Positions 11,708-23,729 of a stretch of 64,000 nucleotides of DNA are shown here, in pieces. The position numbers and the translations under genes are program-made. Location: assembly GCA_047495785.1 (NCBI GenBank), contig JBLDXI010000026.1, positions 620,001-684,000 of the forward strand, given 5' to 3'. Each line of letters begins with the position of its first letter. The stretch's first letter is position 1. Origin of the DNA: Lepidodermella squamata. Its lineage: Eukaryota; Gastrotricha. Under the pieces are notes generated by a model. That model was not told where the DNA came from and did no database searches. It saw only the letters and a list, made by a program, of their open reading frames with translations.

Positions 11708-12515
11708 TTACAGCACTTTACGCTGAATTTAGGGATGATTAATTTTAAATTATGCTGATCAATAATAAAATCCTTGAAAGTGGTTTTAGGTCCATTGAAA
11801 ATTCCAAAATTTGGTTCTGCGAACAGGCAAACAGGTTCCGCTAAAAATTAAGACCCTACAATTTTTGTATCTTTTTCTGGCTCATCAATCTGTTTGAGTC
11901 ACAGGTTTGCTTTATTTCTCTCCAAAATTCAATCGTTCACCTGGCGCCCTTCCACCAGTCAAATTAACAGTTTCAATTGTTGTTTCATATCCTAATTGTG
12001 TGTTTCTCAGCTGTTTTCCATGAATACCTTCACCCATTTTGCATTTTTGAAACAACAAAAGAGAATTTTCTGGATAGCACGCCATACCTTTGCTCTTTTG
12101 GTTAAAAGATAGGTGGTCACCCTTAAGCCTTAAGCTGATAACCGGCTTATTTCAACAGGTCACTATCATCTTCGTAGCTATAGTGGGCGATGGCTAATGC
12201 TATCGTTAATTTAATCATGGAGTAATAATTGTTGAGTAATGATGACCTGAAGAAAACGGCTCTTATACTTATTCTACTGGCCAGCCACTGGTCACCCACA
12301 CTAAGATGATTGTAACGTGTGACTTGAATCTAATTATCCACGAATTTTACGCCTTTTCGCCGCCAGCATACGTATATCAGATGCAATTAAAAATTTGTTT
12401 TCATCTTTTAACCAACAACACGTGCCTGCATTATATTATTGAAAAATTTAGCGTAGAGTAGAATTTTGATTGGCAATCTAATAAAGGCAACAAAAATTTA
12501 CTTCCCGGCGATAAC

Positions 12516-14139
12516 ATGTTGATGAAAATTGTTCTTTTTTCATCGCTGGCGGTAAGTCATCTCTCATTTCGATGTCGCACTCGTTAATTGCGGCATTTAG
12601 ATCTCGGCTCTAGGTCAATCGAGTACGATCTGCTATTACACCCCCGATACTGGGTCATGCCGCCTTTTTCATACCATGTACTATTACGACATAAAAGAGC
12701 AGCGCTGCAAGCAATTTACTTGGGGGTGAGAATTTTCAAACGCGTCGCCCGCACTGTTGCTATATTTTTAGACGCTATCTGATACAGTGGTTGCGAGGGC
12801 AATGAAAACAGATTCATCACCGAGTCCGAGTGCGTTCGAACATGCCAGGGCCCGAAAAATGGCCCAACCATGGCGCCGGTTTATTACCCGCCAAAGATCA
12901 ACAGCGGAACTACAGACCAACCGCCCAAGCAACCACGTAAAAAATTTTAAGGTGGCATTTTTTATTATATTTCTCATTTTTTTAGCGTCTTATTGTTTGA
13001 GGCCGCCGCCAGATAGTGGCTGCTTGGTTTATCGGTGGAATTCTGTTATCAAATTTTACTACAACCACTTTTCGACCCGATGCTTACCAATGGAGGTCTG
13101 CGCGAATGGCATGGCTGTTGTCAATATTCCGGGGGCTGACAACATTTTTTCGTCCGAACAAGAGTGCAGTACTCGCTGCGAAGTACAAGCTACTTCAGTG
13201 ACAAATTCGAACGGACAAGTTATCGCCGCACCAAGTATTAGAGTAAGTCTTCAATTTCTCACGTGATTTGAATTTTGTGCAAATTTGTCATTAACAAATT
13301 AGGGAATTTTGAATTTTGGATTTTTCTTTGAATTATAATTTTTTGAATTGAAATTCATGAGATTTAAATTTAAATTTATTTTGGAATTTTATGAAATTTA
13401 TTTTTTACATTCTTTTCGAATTAGAGAGACGTTCTTTTGCAATCGATGCTGGCAGGTCCACTGACAACGGATCCTCGCCCACCCAGACTAGACTGGGATA
13501 CCACTACAACGACAACCACTCAGCGACCAACCACGACGACACGCCGCTTTGAAATGCCGCCTCAAGATATACAACAATGGATGGTACCCCAGCCGAGTAA
13601 GCGCTAAATTAAAAAATCCAAATTCTTCAATTTTTCAATTCAATTGAAAATTCAAATTCAATCTTCAATTTAAATTTTTCAATTTAAATTTAAATTTTAA
13701 ATTTAATTTTTTTTAATTTCAGATTTAATTTGATTTTCAATTTTTCATTTTTCATCATGAAATATTTTTATTGAAAATAAAAAAAATAATGATTTTTTCG
13801 GAATTTTGAAAGACATTTCTGTTTGTAGGGGGTGCACTGAGTTTGTACCGGCAAGTTGCGATGCATTGTTACGGCGATGTGATCGAAAATTTCATGGTAT
13901 CACCGGAAGAATGCGCTCAGCTGTGCGAGACCTCGCAATCGCTATCATGCCGCGCGTTCACCATCATCGGCGACTATTGCTATTTGAAAAACACGTGCCT
14001 GAGCCAGCCTCGCAACGCCTACGACACGGGCACCAGCGACGGCCAGTACTACCTGGGCCAGTCGCCGCTAAATGTCAACAACAACGCCGGCCAACAGTCT
14101 TGGGTGCGCTTGCGGACAGCGGGCACATTCAAAAAATAG
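12516..14139 (+). CDS. secreted Kunitz / Kunitz-like / Thr-rich / PAN protein (gene D)
   Basis: Six exons: 12516-12551, 12601-12725, 12788-12936, 12986-13242, 13425-13596, 13829-14139 (349 aa). Short signal peptide (MLMKIVLFSSLA onward). Kunitz domain 23-74 with Arg at P1 (GSCR); its WGGC motif is split by the phase-2 intron between exons 2 and 3. Kunitz-derived domain 107-168 (CLPMEVC) forms exon 4. Exon 5 is a Pro/Thr-rich linker and exon 6 the PAN/apple domain (MHCYGD to KNTC). Phases 0,2,1,0,1 all join cleanly. It has the most introns of the Kunitz/PAN group and shows directly that both Kunitz domains and the PAN domain sit on separate exons. Confidence 0.85.
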
Positions 14140-14946
14140 CCAATGGCTATTAAAAAATTATACCCTATAGCGATAAGCAAACAACAATTAATTACAAAAA
14201 CATCATAATCTCACTCGATTATAATTCGAGTTTAGCTACACCTGTATCGTTTGACAAGTGAAAAAAATGAATTTTCGGCTATCAAAAATACGTAATTTGG
14301 GAGGGTAGGTATATTATTCCCCTTCTTTCAACGGTTCGACTAATATATCACTCGAAATATTGGTAAAAAATGTCGGAAACCCCCTTTTTCACCTGTCAAC
14401 GGGTAGGTATATTTTATATTGCGTGGTAATTAATTTTCCTGTCCGCTCACTCGCGCAATTTTTCGGTGTTTTTTTTTCATGCGCTCACGCGCGCTCTTAC
14501 GAGGTGTTTTAGAAGTGCGTTGGCATAATATGTTCCTCACTCTCTCATTCCTTATCATTATCTCCTCAGACAATTATAACCGTGATGTGGCGTAAACACC
14601 GCGTTGAATTTTTTTAAGAGGAAGAGAAAAAACCCGTTTTTATTACCCGTTATTGCAAATTTTATGTATATAGTAATATATATAGTACTTGTAACATAAC
14701 GAGATGGCAAGTTGCGAATAAAACATGGGCTAATACTCGAGCCGGGCATTACGACTTGTTTGTGTCGCTCATCATCAAGGCCTTCATCTAGTGCCGGTTT
14801 TTGTGGCCACCGATAAAACGCTCAGATTATAAATTAATTGCCGTTTTTTATTTTTAATCCGCCATCATCAGGACTGTTTCTACTCGTTAACACTAAAAGT
14901 TAGCTACCACTTTTTATACAAATTTATCGATTGATTCTCGATAATT
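14140..14946. other. intergenic region
   Basis: Nothing coding is supported. Poly-T and poly-A tracts and GC-richer patches lie upstream of gene E; no distinct regulatory motif recognised. Confidence 0.4.
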
Positions 14947-17818
14947 ATGTGGTGGCTATGGCTCTATGTGGCATGCGCTCAACTGATCTCTACCGCTTCA
15001 GCTCAAGGTAAGTCTGAAAAATATTAAAAATTCTGAAATATTTATTCCAAATTTAATTTTTCAATTTAAAAAAAAATAATTAATAAAATTGTATTAAGGT
15101 GGAATTTTTCTAAAATTTTTTTTATTAGATCCTGGATGCCGGCAAATTCCGAAAAATGACTGCAATTTTTTCACAAATTTTTACGCTTCACTTAAATGGG
15201 TGTACGATTGGGGCAGTCAAAAATGCTGGCCCATTCGATATTGCGGCAGTGGTGATTTGAACAACAACGTTATGTTCCTCATGAAACTCGACTATTTCGG
15301 CCTGAACGACCCTGTCAGCGAATCGGGAAGTAACAATCTATTCGATGATGAGAACACGTGTTTATCAGCGTGCAAACCCCCCGTTGCCGCGAAACCTCAA
15401 CCGAAACCCACTCCAGCGGCTGAATCATCCGCACCAGTCACCCTACCTGGGCCGCCTAAAACCGGCGAAGCAAAACCAGTCGAGCCGACCATTCTTGCGC
15501 CGGTTAAAGAAATGACGCAGACTGGCAATTTAGCATTTGGCCAAAAAGTTCTGCCGACTACAACGGGGCAGCCCTATATGCCGTATGTCAACATTCCGAA
15601 TCACCCGTTCAACGCTTTGGCTCAAGTTGCGCCGTTGAAGCCCGAGCCTCAAAGCTTCACCGGCGAGCCGACTTTCCCATTTGTACCCGATATGGAACCA
15701 TTTGCGGCCCCACCGGCTGCAGACCCGATTCCGAAGATTGAACAGCCCCAACAGTTGCAGCAGTTGAAAATGGTGTCGAATAATGTCCAAAAGCTTCAGG
15801 CTAACTTCAATGGCCCGCAGCATTTCCCTTACGTGCCGAGTATGGAGTTTCTAGTATTTCCAACTCCAGCCCCGCCGGTTGTTACGAAACCAACGACTGT
15901 GTCGACGACTACAACTACGACTACAACGGTATTACCTGAGAAAATCGCGAATTCTTCTGCGAAAATTGGACAAGACCTCCCGCCGGCTGGGGAAACTTTC
16001 CAACAACATCAAATGCAGCCTTTGAAGGGACAACCCATTGTTGACCCTGTTTGGGATCGGATTCGATGTAAGTATTTTTATTATATGTATTCCATCTTAA
16101 ATTCTACATTCTACCTTATTAAAATTGGCTCCTTTAGTTAGGAAAAACTAGGATACTTTTTTTATTTTGTTCGTGCAGAGCTCGAAAGATTAAGGGGTTT
16201 TTTCTTTCGACGTGTAGAAACCCGCTTAAACACGCGTTGGTGGGTTTTTTGAAATAAGAAAACAAAGGGCTTATCATAGTCTCGTTTGCCAGGTTGCTAG
16301 ATCTTCATTTAGATACCGAAAGAATTGTTCATCGTCATTTAAAACGACGTATTCACGAAAAAAACATGAAACCTTGGGCAAAAATGAAGGGGAAAATATG
16401 ATGAAAACGATAATATTCAAGTTTCAGGCGAGCAGACACCAATCTTGACTTGGGGCGATCGAGGCAATGTCTCTTTTTAAATAATCTCACTAATATCAAA
16501 AAATTAGAAAACCGGTAGTAAATCTACCTCTAATGACAATTTTCGAAGAACATTATCTTTCTTGTTAACGCTTTAATTTCGGGTCAGACGAATTTTGTTC
16601 GGTTCTCCGATTGATCCATGAAGATATTTCGATACGCCGGACCCAATATGAAAGCGTTAAACTTGAAACTTTCTTATAGACTTTGACCGTGTCAAATGTC
16701 GTTCCGTCACTTGGAAAATTGATTCTCCGCATTTTCTTTGCTAAGAGTTTCAAATCTCATCATTTCTTGATATTTCATTCCTAGTTCACATGGGATTAAA
16801 AAGTAGATACTTATGCTCAAACGTTCCCCCCTGAAGTTTCGAATTATAATCTTTTATTTTATTTGTTTCTCCGAATTTTCGTTTTCTCCGACTGCAAAAC
16901 CGAGGGTCGCATAAGTGCTTTCAAAGCTGGACATTTCAGCAAGAAATAGAAACAGCCAATTTATCTATCTCATTGGTCCTTGATTTCCAACTTAAGCGTT
17001 ATCATCTTCAACGAAAATACAGCTAATTTCAGGGAGTTGGGTTTAATTCAATTTTGTTATTGTCCATCTTACATCGGCTACAATATTGTCCTTCTTATTC
17101 ATTATAAATCCATTTGACTTCGTAGTCAACAAGCATCATGAGCCAATTATCCCTGTTGTTGGGAAATATGAAGCTGAATGTGTACATCCACAGTTGTTAC
17201 ACGGCTTGTACAAGAGGGTAACCAACTGTGTTACCCCGGTGCTCGGCCAATTATGAATTAATTGCGACCGTCCAAATTGCGCAAATTAAGTGCTCTGACG
17301 TGGCTTCTTTTCAAAAAAGCCGCCGGAATAATAGCTTAATTACTTTATTATCAAGCCTGTCAGTGGTTAAGATGACCTCGGAACTCAAAAAGTGGTTCAT
17401 GCGTAAACAAGCACTGGAAGGAAAAGAAAAATAAACAAAACAAAAATTGATCGAATTTTGTTCTGTCCTAGATGGAGATTTCGAAGCTGTCCACCGCAAT
17501 ATGAAGCGAATCGGCATTTTGCTGAAATTCCGTCGCATGGATGCGCACGAGCGGTGCATGGGTGACATTATTGAAACGTTCGCGCTCGACACGGCTCAAC
17601 AGTGCGCGGAAATGTGCGACCAGTTCGAGGCCTACGACTACTGCGGAGCGTTCACGATCCGCGCGAATAGCGGCCTGTGCGACCTGAAGCGCGACTGCCA
17701 TTCCGGTAGCAATTGGATAGACGCGGAGGAGGTCTACGCGAAGGGACGATCAATTCTACTTCCTGCGCCTGGCGAGGAATCCTACGTCCGACTACCTAGT
17801 ACTGGAAAGTTGATGTAA
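14947..17818 (+). CDS. secreted Kunitz-like / Pro-rich / PAN protein (gene E)
   Basis: Three exons: 14947-15007, 15129-16067, 17472-17818 (448 aa). Exon 1 is a clean signal peptide ending ASAQ. Unlike genes A, B, D, G and I there is no canonical Kunitz domain, only the Kunitz-derived one (CRQIPKNDC, CWPIRYC, then an unusually long segment before NNLFDDENTC). A Pro/Gln/Thr-rich linker of about 200 residues follows, with YMPYVNIPNHPF and FPYVPSMEF-like motifs recurring. After a 1404-bp phase-1 intron comes a PAN/apple exon (ERCMGD to KRDC). AATAAA lies at 18001-18006. Probably extracellular; loss of the first Kunitz domain suggests an adaptor rather than an inhibitor (inference). Confidence 0.8.
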
Positions 17819-18467
17819 TCAAGAGCCGGCGGAATTTCTCTGGAAACTATTGGATTTGAACAACAACCAACAGAGTCCGGTTCCTTGTATGCCTCAGAGT
17901 TATAGCTGAGGCTCTTGATTTTCTTCGTAGTCTGTAGCGATGAATTCTGTTTTGTGAAACAGCCGAATTTATATGTTATTAACGTTTATTGATCTACCTC
18001 AATAAAATTGGCAATTATTTTTTGTGTCAAAAATTGTGGTGTTTTTTATTTATCTCAACACTTGGCTTTTTGAAGGCTATTAGATACAAAAGGCGGCCAA
18101 TTTGTTATAACGCATAGATAGTTAATGAGTTAGCCATCGTCTAGCATTGTTACGCGCCAGCCAGTTGATGTTATCGCCATATGGCCGGGAAACCAAATTA
18201 AATTAAAAAACACAACGAATTTTAACACGTGGCTATGACGCAGCCTGATGCTTAAGGCCACGATATACTGATGTCAAGTATTTGACGCCCTCTCACGCTC
18301 GTGCGGCATGTACTTCATAATGATGATTACTGCGTCTCGACCGGCGCGGCGAAGTGAGTAATCGTCGACTAGGTGCAAATAGCAAAAAAACCAGCGGCGA
18401 CGACAGAATATTCAACAAACGAGCGCAGCACAGTTCTGGTCGGTCATTACTTCTATAACGAATCTTA
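17819..18467. other. intergenic region with poly(A) signal
   Basis: AATAAA at 18001-18006 fits the 3-prime end of gene E. The rest shows no supported feature and probably includes the promoter of gene F. Confidence 0.45.
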
Positions 18468-20132
18468 ATGATGACAGCAGCAAATTGCAACGTGATGTCG
18501 AGCATCATTCCCAGCTTTTTCGCCCTATTGACGCTTCACCAATTGGTGGGCGCGCAAAACTATCCGGCAGGTCATGACTGCTACAAAGCCCCGCCTATCG
18601 ACGGGTGCCTCAATGCCCCTTACTTCCTAGGCGCCAATATCGGCGTCAAGCGGTACTACTACGACGCGTTTCGGGAGAAATGTTCCATTGTTAACTATTG
18701 CAACACTGGATATCGGCCAAATGTTGCCGTTAACCTCTTCGATACCGAGCGCGATTGTGTGAGGATATGTATGAAAATGGCAACTGGAACATCGACAACC
18801 CTCACACCTATCGCGAATCAAAGAGCGACTACACAAGCTCCAAGAGTTGTAGAACGCGTCGCATTCTGGCCCAGTGAGTTTGCTAAATTTTCTAGCAATT
18901 ACCGCTACTGCTACTGCTGCTACTAATTACGTTAACGTTAATACTGCTCAAGCTTTTCTCTCAATGAATGAAAAAGAAACTGTCGATGACCGCAATCTCC
19001 CTGCTTACGTTAATCCAACTTCGGTCGTCTTAAAATTGGTCTCAGTGAAGTCTCATTGACGAATCCTTTTGTTTGACGTGAGCTAGAACAATTTCAAGAG
19101 CTCTCAAGTTATTTGGAGCTCTCAAGGGCCCTTTATTTTATTAAATTGTTAGGATTCTTCCACTTGCCGTGGCTTTGTTCATCCTCTTATCTCCTTTCCT
19201 CCATCTTTCTTTCATTCTTTCACCACTTCTTAAGAACCGCTTTGCTTATTCTTCTATTGCTCACCGACCTTGAAATCCAAATTGAGAATGCTGTGCCGAA
19301 TAGGAATTTGAAAGACTCGATTGTCAAAGAAGTAAGAAGAAGAGACCAGGCAGAAGTTATTCTACAGAAGCAATTCTTGTCCCATTATTGCCATCATTAG
19401 GAGTCATATATTGGTTGAAAATGAAAACGTTCAATTTCGTGAGCTTTTTCATTTTCGCGCCAAAGTTTCTCCAGAACTGGAGATGAAGAAGTTTACGAAA
19501 TAGATTGGTCATATGACTCCTAATAATGACGATAACGATATCAGGAATTGCGTCTGTAGAAACTTCTGCCAGGCCCTGTAAGGGCGCTTTTCTCGTGTTA
19601 TGCTTCTAGCTGAACACTCGCTAGTCACGAAATGAAAGATGAATGCTGACTGCGTCTGGATTTCTCGAACATGCTTATCGCAAGCTTTTAGCTCTTAAAA
19701 AATGCCATTTTACTGGATACTTATTGATTTCGCTTGAAATGTAACAACATTTGTTCTCTTTTAGGGGCCAGTTCGAGAACCGCGTATCCCGAGTGGTGGC
19801 CCCAGTCCCAAACCCAGCCACCCAGCACCCCCTCCACCCTTACAAGGCTCTACCGCCGGGTGGCCCACGAATGTAACGGCGAAGTCATCGACGTACTCAA
19901 CATTCGCGACCCAGAAGAATGCGCTTCTTTCTGCGAACGGTACCAGGAAGAAAGCTGTGACGCATTTACTCTAACCTTCAACAGCCAGTGCTTATTGAAA
20001 AGCGGCTGCGCACCCGGGCCCAGCACTTACGCTCAAGGCACCCTCGACGGCTACATCATCGTATCACCGAATAACAGTCCAGACACCTATCAAGTGACAT
20101 ATGGAGGCCCATCTTGGCAGCGGGTGATGTGA
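18468..20132 (+). CDS. secreted Kunitz-like / PAN protein (gene F)
   Basis: Two exons, 18468-18873 and 19765-20132 (257 aa), joined by an 891-bp phase-1 intron with a GTGAGT donor. Three in-frame ATGs (codons 1, 2 and 10) precede the hydrophobic signal SSIIPSFFALLTLHQLVGA; the first is used here. One Kunitz-derived domain (CYKAPPIDGC, KRYYYD, CSIVNYC, NLFDTERDC), a short Thr-rich linker, and one PAN/apple domain (HECNGE to KSGC). Shortest Kunitz-like/PAN member; like gene E it lacks the canonical Kunitz domain. The intron contains an imperfect inverted repeat (19346-19573). Confidence 0.8.
19346..19573. repeat. imperfect inverted repeat inside gene F intron
   Basis: The left arm (about 19346-19409, CCAGGCAGAAGTTATTCTAC to TTAGGAGTCATAT) is matched in reverse orientation by about 19511-19573 (ATATGACTCCTAATAATGAC to CTTCTGCCAGG). 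About 100 bp separate the arms. Likely an old foldback or MITE insertion. Confidence 0.65.
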
Positions 20133-20931
20133 AATTGTAATTATTGTAACATTTCTCATCATTAATTCGTTGGCTTGAATATTCTCGTCTCTTGTAACAA
20201 AATGTTTTTATACACAGCAACGAGCAATTAAAGTTGCTGCGGGCTGTTGGTCCGCAGCGCTAAAAACGCCGGTTTCAATGTTAAACTCTTTTCTGCTTTT
20301 TTCTATGCTGTTTTTTATTATGAATAGGAATTAATTGCAGAAATGCGCTTATTCTGAGCGTCACGCGGGGGTCGTCTAGTTCATTCGCTTCCGTGCATTC
20401 TCGCTTTATCGGTTTATGCCGACACGGATTTGTTTAGGCAGTGTAATAAGATTGCGAATAAACTGTTTGTTGTAAAAAAAAATAATAAACGTGAGAGGGA
20501 GAAAAACTGACAACAATTTGAAGGTATGTATTCACTTGTCAACTGCCTGGCCGGTGGCAAATCGTCCACTCAAACTTTACGCTGCTATTAATCAAGGAAA
20601 ACCGGCCAGCTGGCACCCGCTCGCCTATATGATATACGTAGCACGCGCGAGATTGCGTTTAGTTTATGTAGACAAGTGACCATCATCATCGCTCATTGAC
20701 ACATCACACTTGTTGTTTTTTTTGCAGCCTAGCATCTAGCAAAAAATGCCGCCCTCGTAAAATCTGTTGGCGTCAATTGGTTAACAAGGTGTTTAGCTCA
20801 AGAAGTGCCTATTGATACGCCGGTCACTAATAAATTATCTCACCTACAACAGAAAAAAAACAACACGTGCGAGAAAAAAGAGACTGACCTGCTATCGCAA
20901 TTTAGTTTTTTTAGAGATTGCACTCACATAT
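20133..20931. other. intergenic region
   Basis: No coding exon supported. A frame that reaches upstream from gene G to 20812 is not needed for the signal peptide, which starts at 20932. Confidence 0.4.
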
Positions 20932-22353
20932 ATGACTCGCCCAGTCGCGCCCTCTTTGTTTTTCTGCGTCGTCGCCACCTTTTGTTTCAGCCTAACAACT
21001 GCGCAGAATGACCTGGCTGAGCCAGTTACGCAATCTGGAGGCAATGATTGTTATATGACTGTAGAGGCTGGACCATGTCGAGGCTACTTCCCTATGTACT
21101 ACTGGGACCCTACCACAGCAAGCTGTAAGCTATTCATCTACGGCGGTTGCCAAGGCAACAGGAATCGCTTCCTTAATGAACAAGACTGCAAGACTAGTTG
21201 CGCTGGTCGGGTTCTACAACCAAGAGTCACATTTAGTAAGATTTGCAATTTTTTAGAATTTTTACTGATTTTTTCTATATTTTAGACCCAGCTTGTGGGA
21301 AATTGCCAACGACGAATTGCAACCTTTGGGATTTCTTCTCTACGATGAAATACTATTATGACACGTCAACCAGGAAGTGCCAAACAACTAGGTCATGTTC
21401 GAGACCTAATTACGGAATGGGCTTCAATCAAGACCAGCGCGAAGATAATTTGTTTGACTCGGAATTCGAGTGTCTGCAATACTGTTTAGAAACGAAGTTG
21501 TACCCAGCCTTTGCTTACTCCCCTTCTCAACAAAATCTTAAAACCTCTGCAAACGTTAATGTCCAACCTCAGAGACAGGTCTATGTACCCCCGCCTATGC
21601 TGGCCGTAGCTCCGCCGTCACCAACACCGGTTTACACCATAGCCCCTATGCCTCCGCAGCAAAATTCGCTCAAAACCTACGTCCAACCTTCGAGTCTCAT
21701 TTCACCACCTCAAACACTACCTATCGATCAGCAACCTCGACCTTCGCAACTATATCCATCGCTTTACGAGCCTCAGAGAACTAGAATACAGGTTGGAGAT
21801 ATGTGAAGTTTTTGAGGATTGATCTAATTTCTTTCTTTAGACTCAAATGCCGACCTTGTTGATCACCATTACGCAATCTCCAATGGGATTCGGTAGACCG
21901 TTTCCGCCTGTTACTACAACAACTCCTGCTCCGTTCGCAAACCGTCAAACTACGAAGAGTCCATTCGTCGATCCCAACCTGAAGCCCATTGCGGAATGGG
22001 GTAAAACAGCAGGATCACTACTTCCACCGAGAATTTCCGACTACCTCTCAACCGAAAGACCTCGTTCAAACGTGCTAGGCGATGATACCTATGTTGAAGT
22101 TGACTACACTTGCTACGGCGATTTGCTGGAGCAATTCGTGCAGAATTCAGCCTCAGAATGCGCGAAACTCTGCGATGCGTACAACATGTACGGCTGTAAC
22201 GCTTTCACGCTGAAGGATGGCGTCTGCTTCTTGCAAACCGGTTGCCCAGCTGATACTACGCGCATGAATTTCGACGAATTCGGCTACTACCTCGGCAACG
22301 ATTTCGACTCACGGAAAGGAACGTCCTGGATTAGACGCCGCTTACAAAAATAA
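20932..22353 (+). CDS. secreted Kunitz / Kunitz-like / Pro-rich / PAN protein (gene G)
   Basis: Exons 20932-21235, 21286-21791 and 21841-22353 (440 aa; short introns, phases 1 and 0). The open frame reaches further upstream, but ATG 20932 places a typical signal peptide at the N-terminus (MTRPVAPSLFFCVVATF, cleavage near TTAQ). Canonical Kunitz domain at about 40-90 with Arg at P1 (GPCR, YGGCQGN). The Kunitz-derived domain is CGKLPTTNC, KYYYD, CQTTRSC, DNLFDSEFEC. A long Pro/Gln/Thr-rich linker leads to a PAN/apple domain (YTCYGD to QTGC) near the C-terminus. Likely secreted inhibitor-type protein with a PAN ligand-binding module. Confidence 0.85.
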
Positions 22354-22777
22354 CGCACATTTTTTTCTCGCATCCATCTCTCAAATCTTGTTACCTATGT
22401 CTTTTCCTCTGATTTTATTATATTTTTTCTTTTTTTCTTGATTGAGTGCTTCGCCCGGTTAAATGAGTGTGAATAAAACCGCAAAGTGCACGCATCTTTT
22501 GTCCAGTGTTTTTCGCACCGCCGCATTGGGTTGTTTTCTTATCGCGATAAGATGACCGTGATGATGCGAGTGAGAATCTCATCACGATCTAAACGCACCG
22601 CCGGCGCGCTCTTCAAAGTGAAATTGTTCGCGAAAAAAACACAACAATCTTAATTAATAGATGAGCTCTCGAGCCAAATAGCCCGAGGCGATGGCGGAGA
22701 TGATGATGATGGGGGTCGCCCTCCTGCACTTGAACCCATTGTTATTTACTCATCTTCACGTAAAACCCACCTTTATC
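22354..22777. other. intergenic region
   Basis: No gene seen; presumably the 3-prime end of gene G and the promoter of gene H. Confidence 0.4.
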
Positions 22778-23534
22778 ATGAACTCTATCGCCGTTGCTAT
22801 ATTGATTATCACCCTGGTAAGATTATAACGGCTGATAATGTCATATATTGATTCATTACCCGGAAATTATGTATTAGGAATGCGCGCATGCAGCACCTTG
22901 GTATGACCTACGAAAGTCATACAGAAAGCTGCAATACCACTGTGGCACGGAGTTACAATCAGATTATCCGATCTCTAGTGTTGAAGAATGTGCCATGCTT
23001 TGCGATAGATTCGAGCTCTGCACTGCCTTTTCATATTTCGCGGATCTTGGTGGCCGTTGCTCTTTAAGGACAAAGTGTTCTACAATTTCCGGAGGAGCCG
23101 CTGGTACCCAGGGCCAACAATCGTGGCAAAGACTGGATTCAATCGAACCGGAAACTACGACTAAAGGAACTACGACAAGAGGCCGGATGTTCCCTCTGTT
23201 TTTTCAAGGTGGATTGCTTCAAACGCCTCGAACTACGACAATTCCAGCCCCAGATGACGTAATCACAGCTTATATGGAGTCACAATTTCGCCGAATCACG
23301 CCTGGCTTCAATTGCGATAATCAGCCAGCGCTTAGGAGCTACACGAAAGTTCCAGATGCTCAATATTGCGCTGAAATGTGTCACAACTCTGGAACAATAG
23401 CAGATAGGCCGCGATGTTACGCCTTTATTTTCGAGAAAAGTGACTTGTACACAAGATGTGAAATTTTAGGAGCTTGTAATTTGATTTCTGGCGATGGTAT
23501 TCGACCAACTTGGGTGCGATTCACAAATTTTTGA
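22778..23534 (+). CDS. secreted double PAN/apple protein (gene H)
   Basis: Two exons, 22778-22816 and 22878-23534 (231 aa, phase-0 intron). Exon 1 gives MNSIAVAILIITL and exon 2 continues with ECAHA, together a signal peptide. Two PAN/apple domains follow: the first from YHCGTE to LRTKC, the second from FNCDNQ to LGAC, separated by a Thr-rich linker. No Kunitz domain. AATAAA at 23556-23561 is 22 bp past the stop. Together with gene J it forms the PAN-only subgroup of the cluster. PAN domains bind proteins or carbohydrates; no ligand can be inferred here. Confidence 0.8.
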
Positions 23535-23555
23535 TTACTCAGTCGTTTTTTTTAC

Positions 23556-23561
23556 AATAAA
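23556..23561 (+). terminator. poly(A) signal of gene H
   Basis: AATAAA 22 bp downstream of the gene H stop and 170 bp before the next ATG, which leaves little intergenic space between genes H and I. Confidence 0.6.
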
Positions 23562-23729
23562 ACTGTTGTTGATGAAGGGTGATTAAGTGTAATGAGATGA
23601 CCCATTAAAGCGGGGGAGCAAATTTCGTTCATGCAAACTAGCGGCATGATACAAACAACAAGAAATTCTCACCTGGAACACGGCAGCTTGTAATACAGAG
23701 TAAACCACCATTAACAAATAACATGCATC

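Larger units (their letters stand above)
9885..12515. other. 2.6 kb intergenic region with repeats
   Basis: No supported exon. It carries two diverged copies of a short palindrome-ended repeat (10151-10245 and 10472-10563) and a long imperfect hairpin (11527-11707). The remainder is AT-rich unique sequence. Confidence 0.5.
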
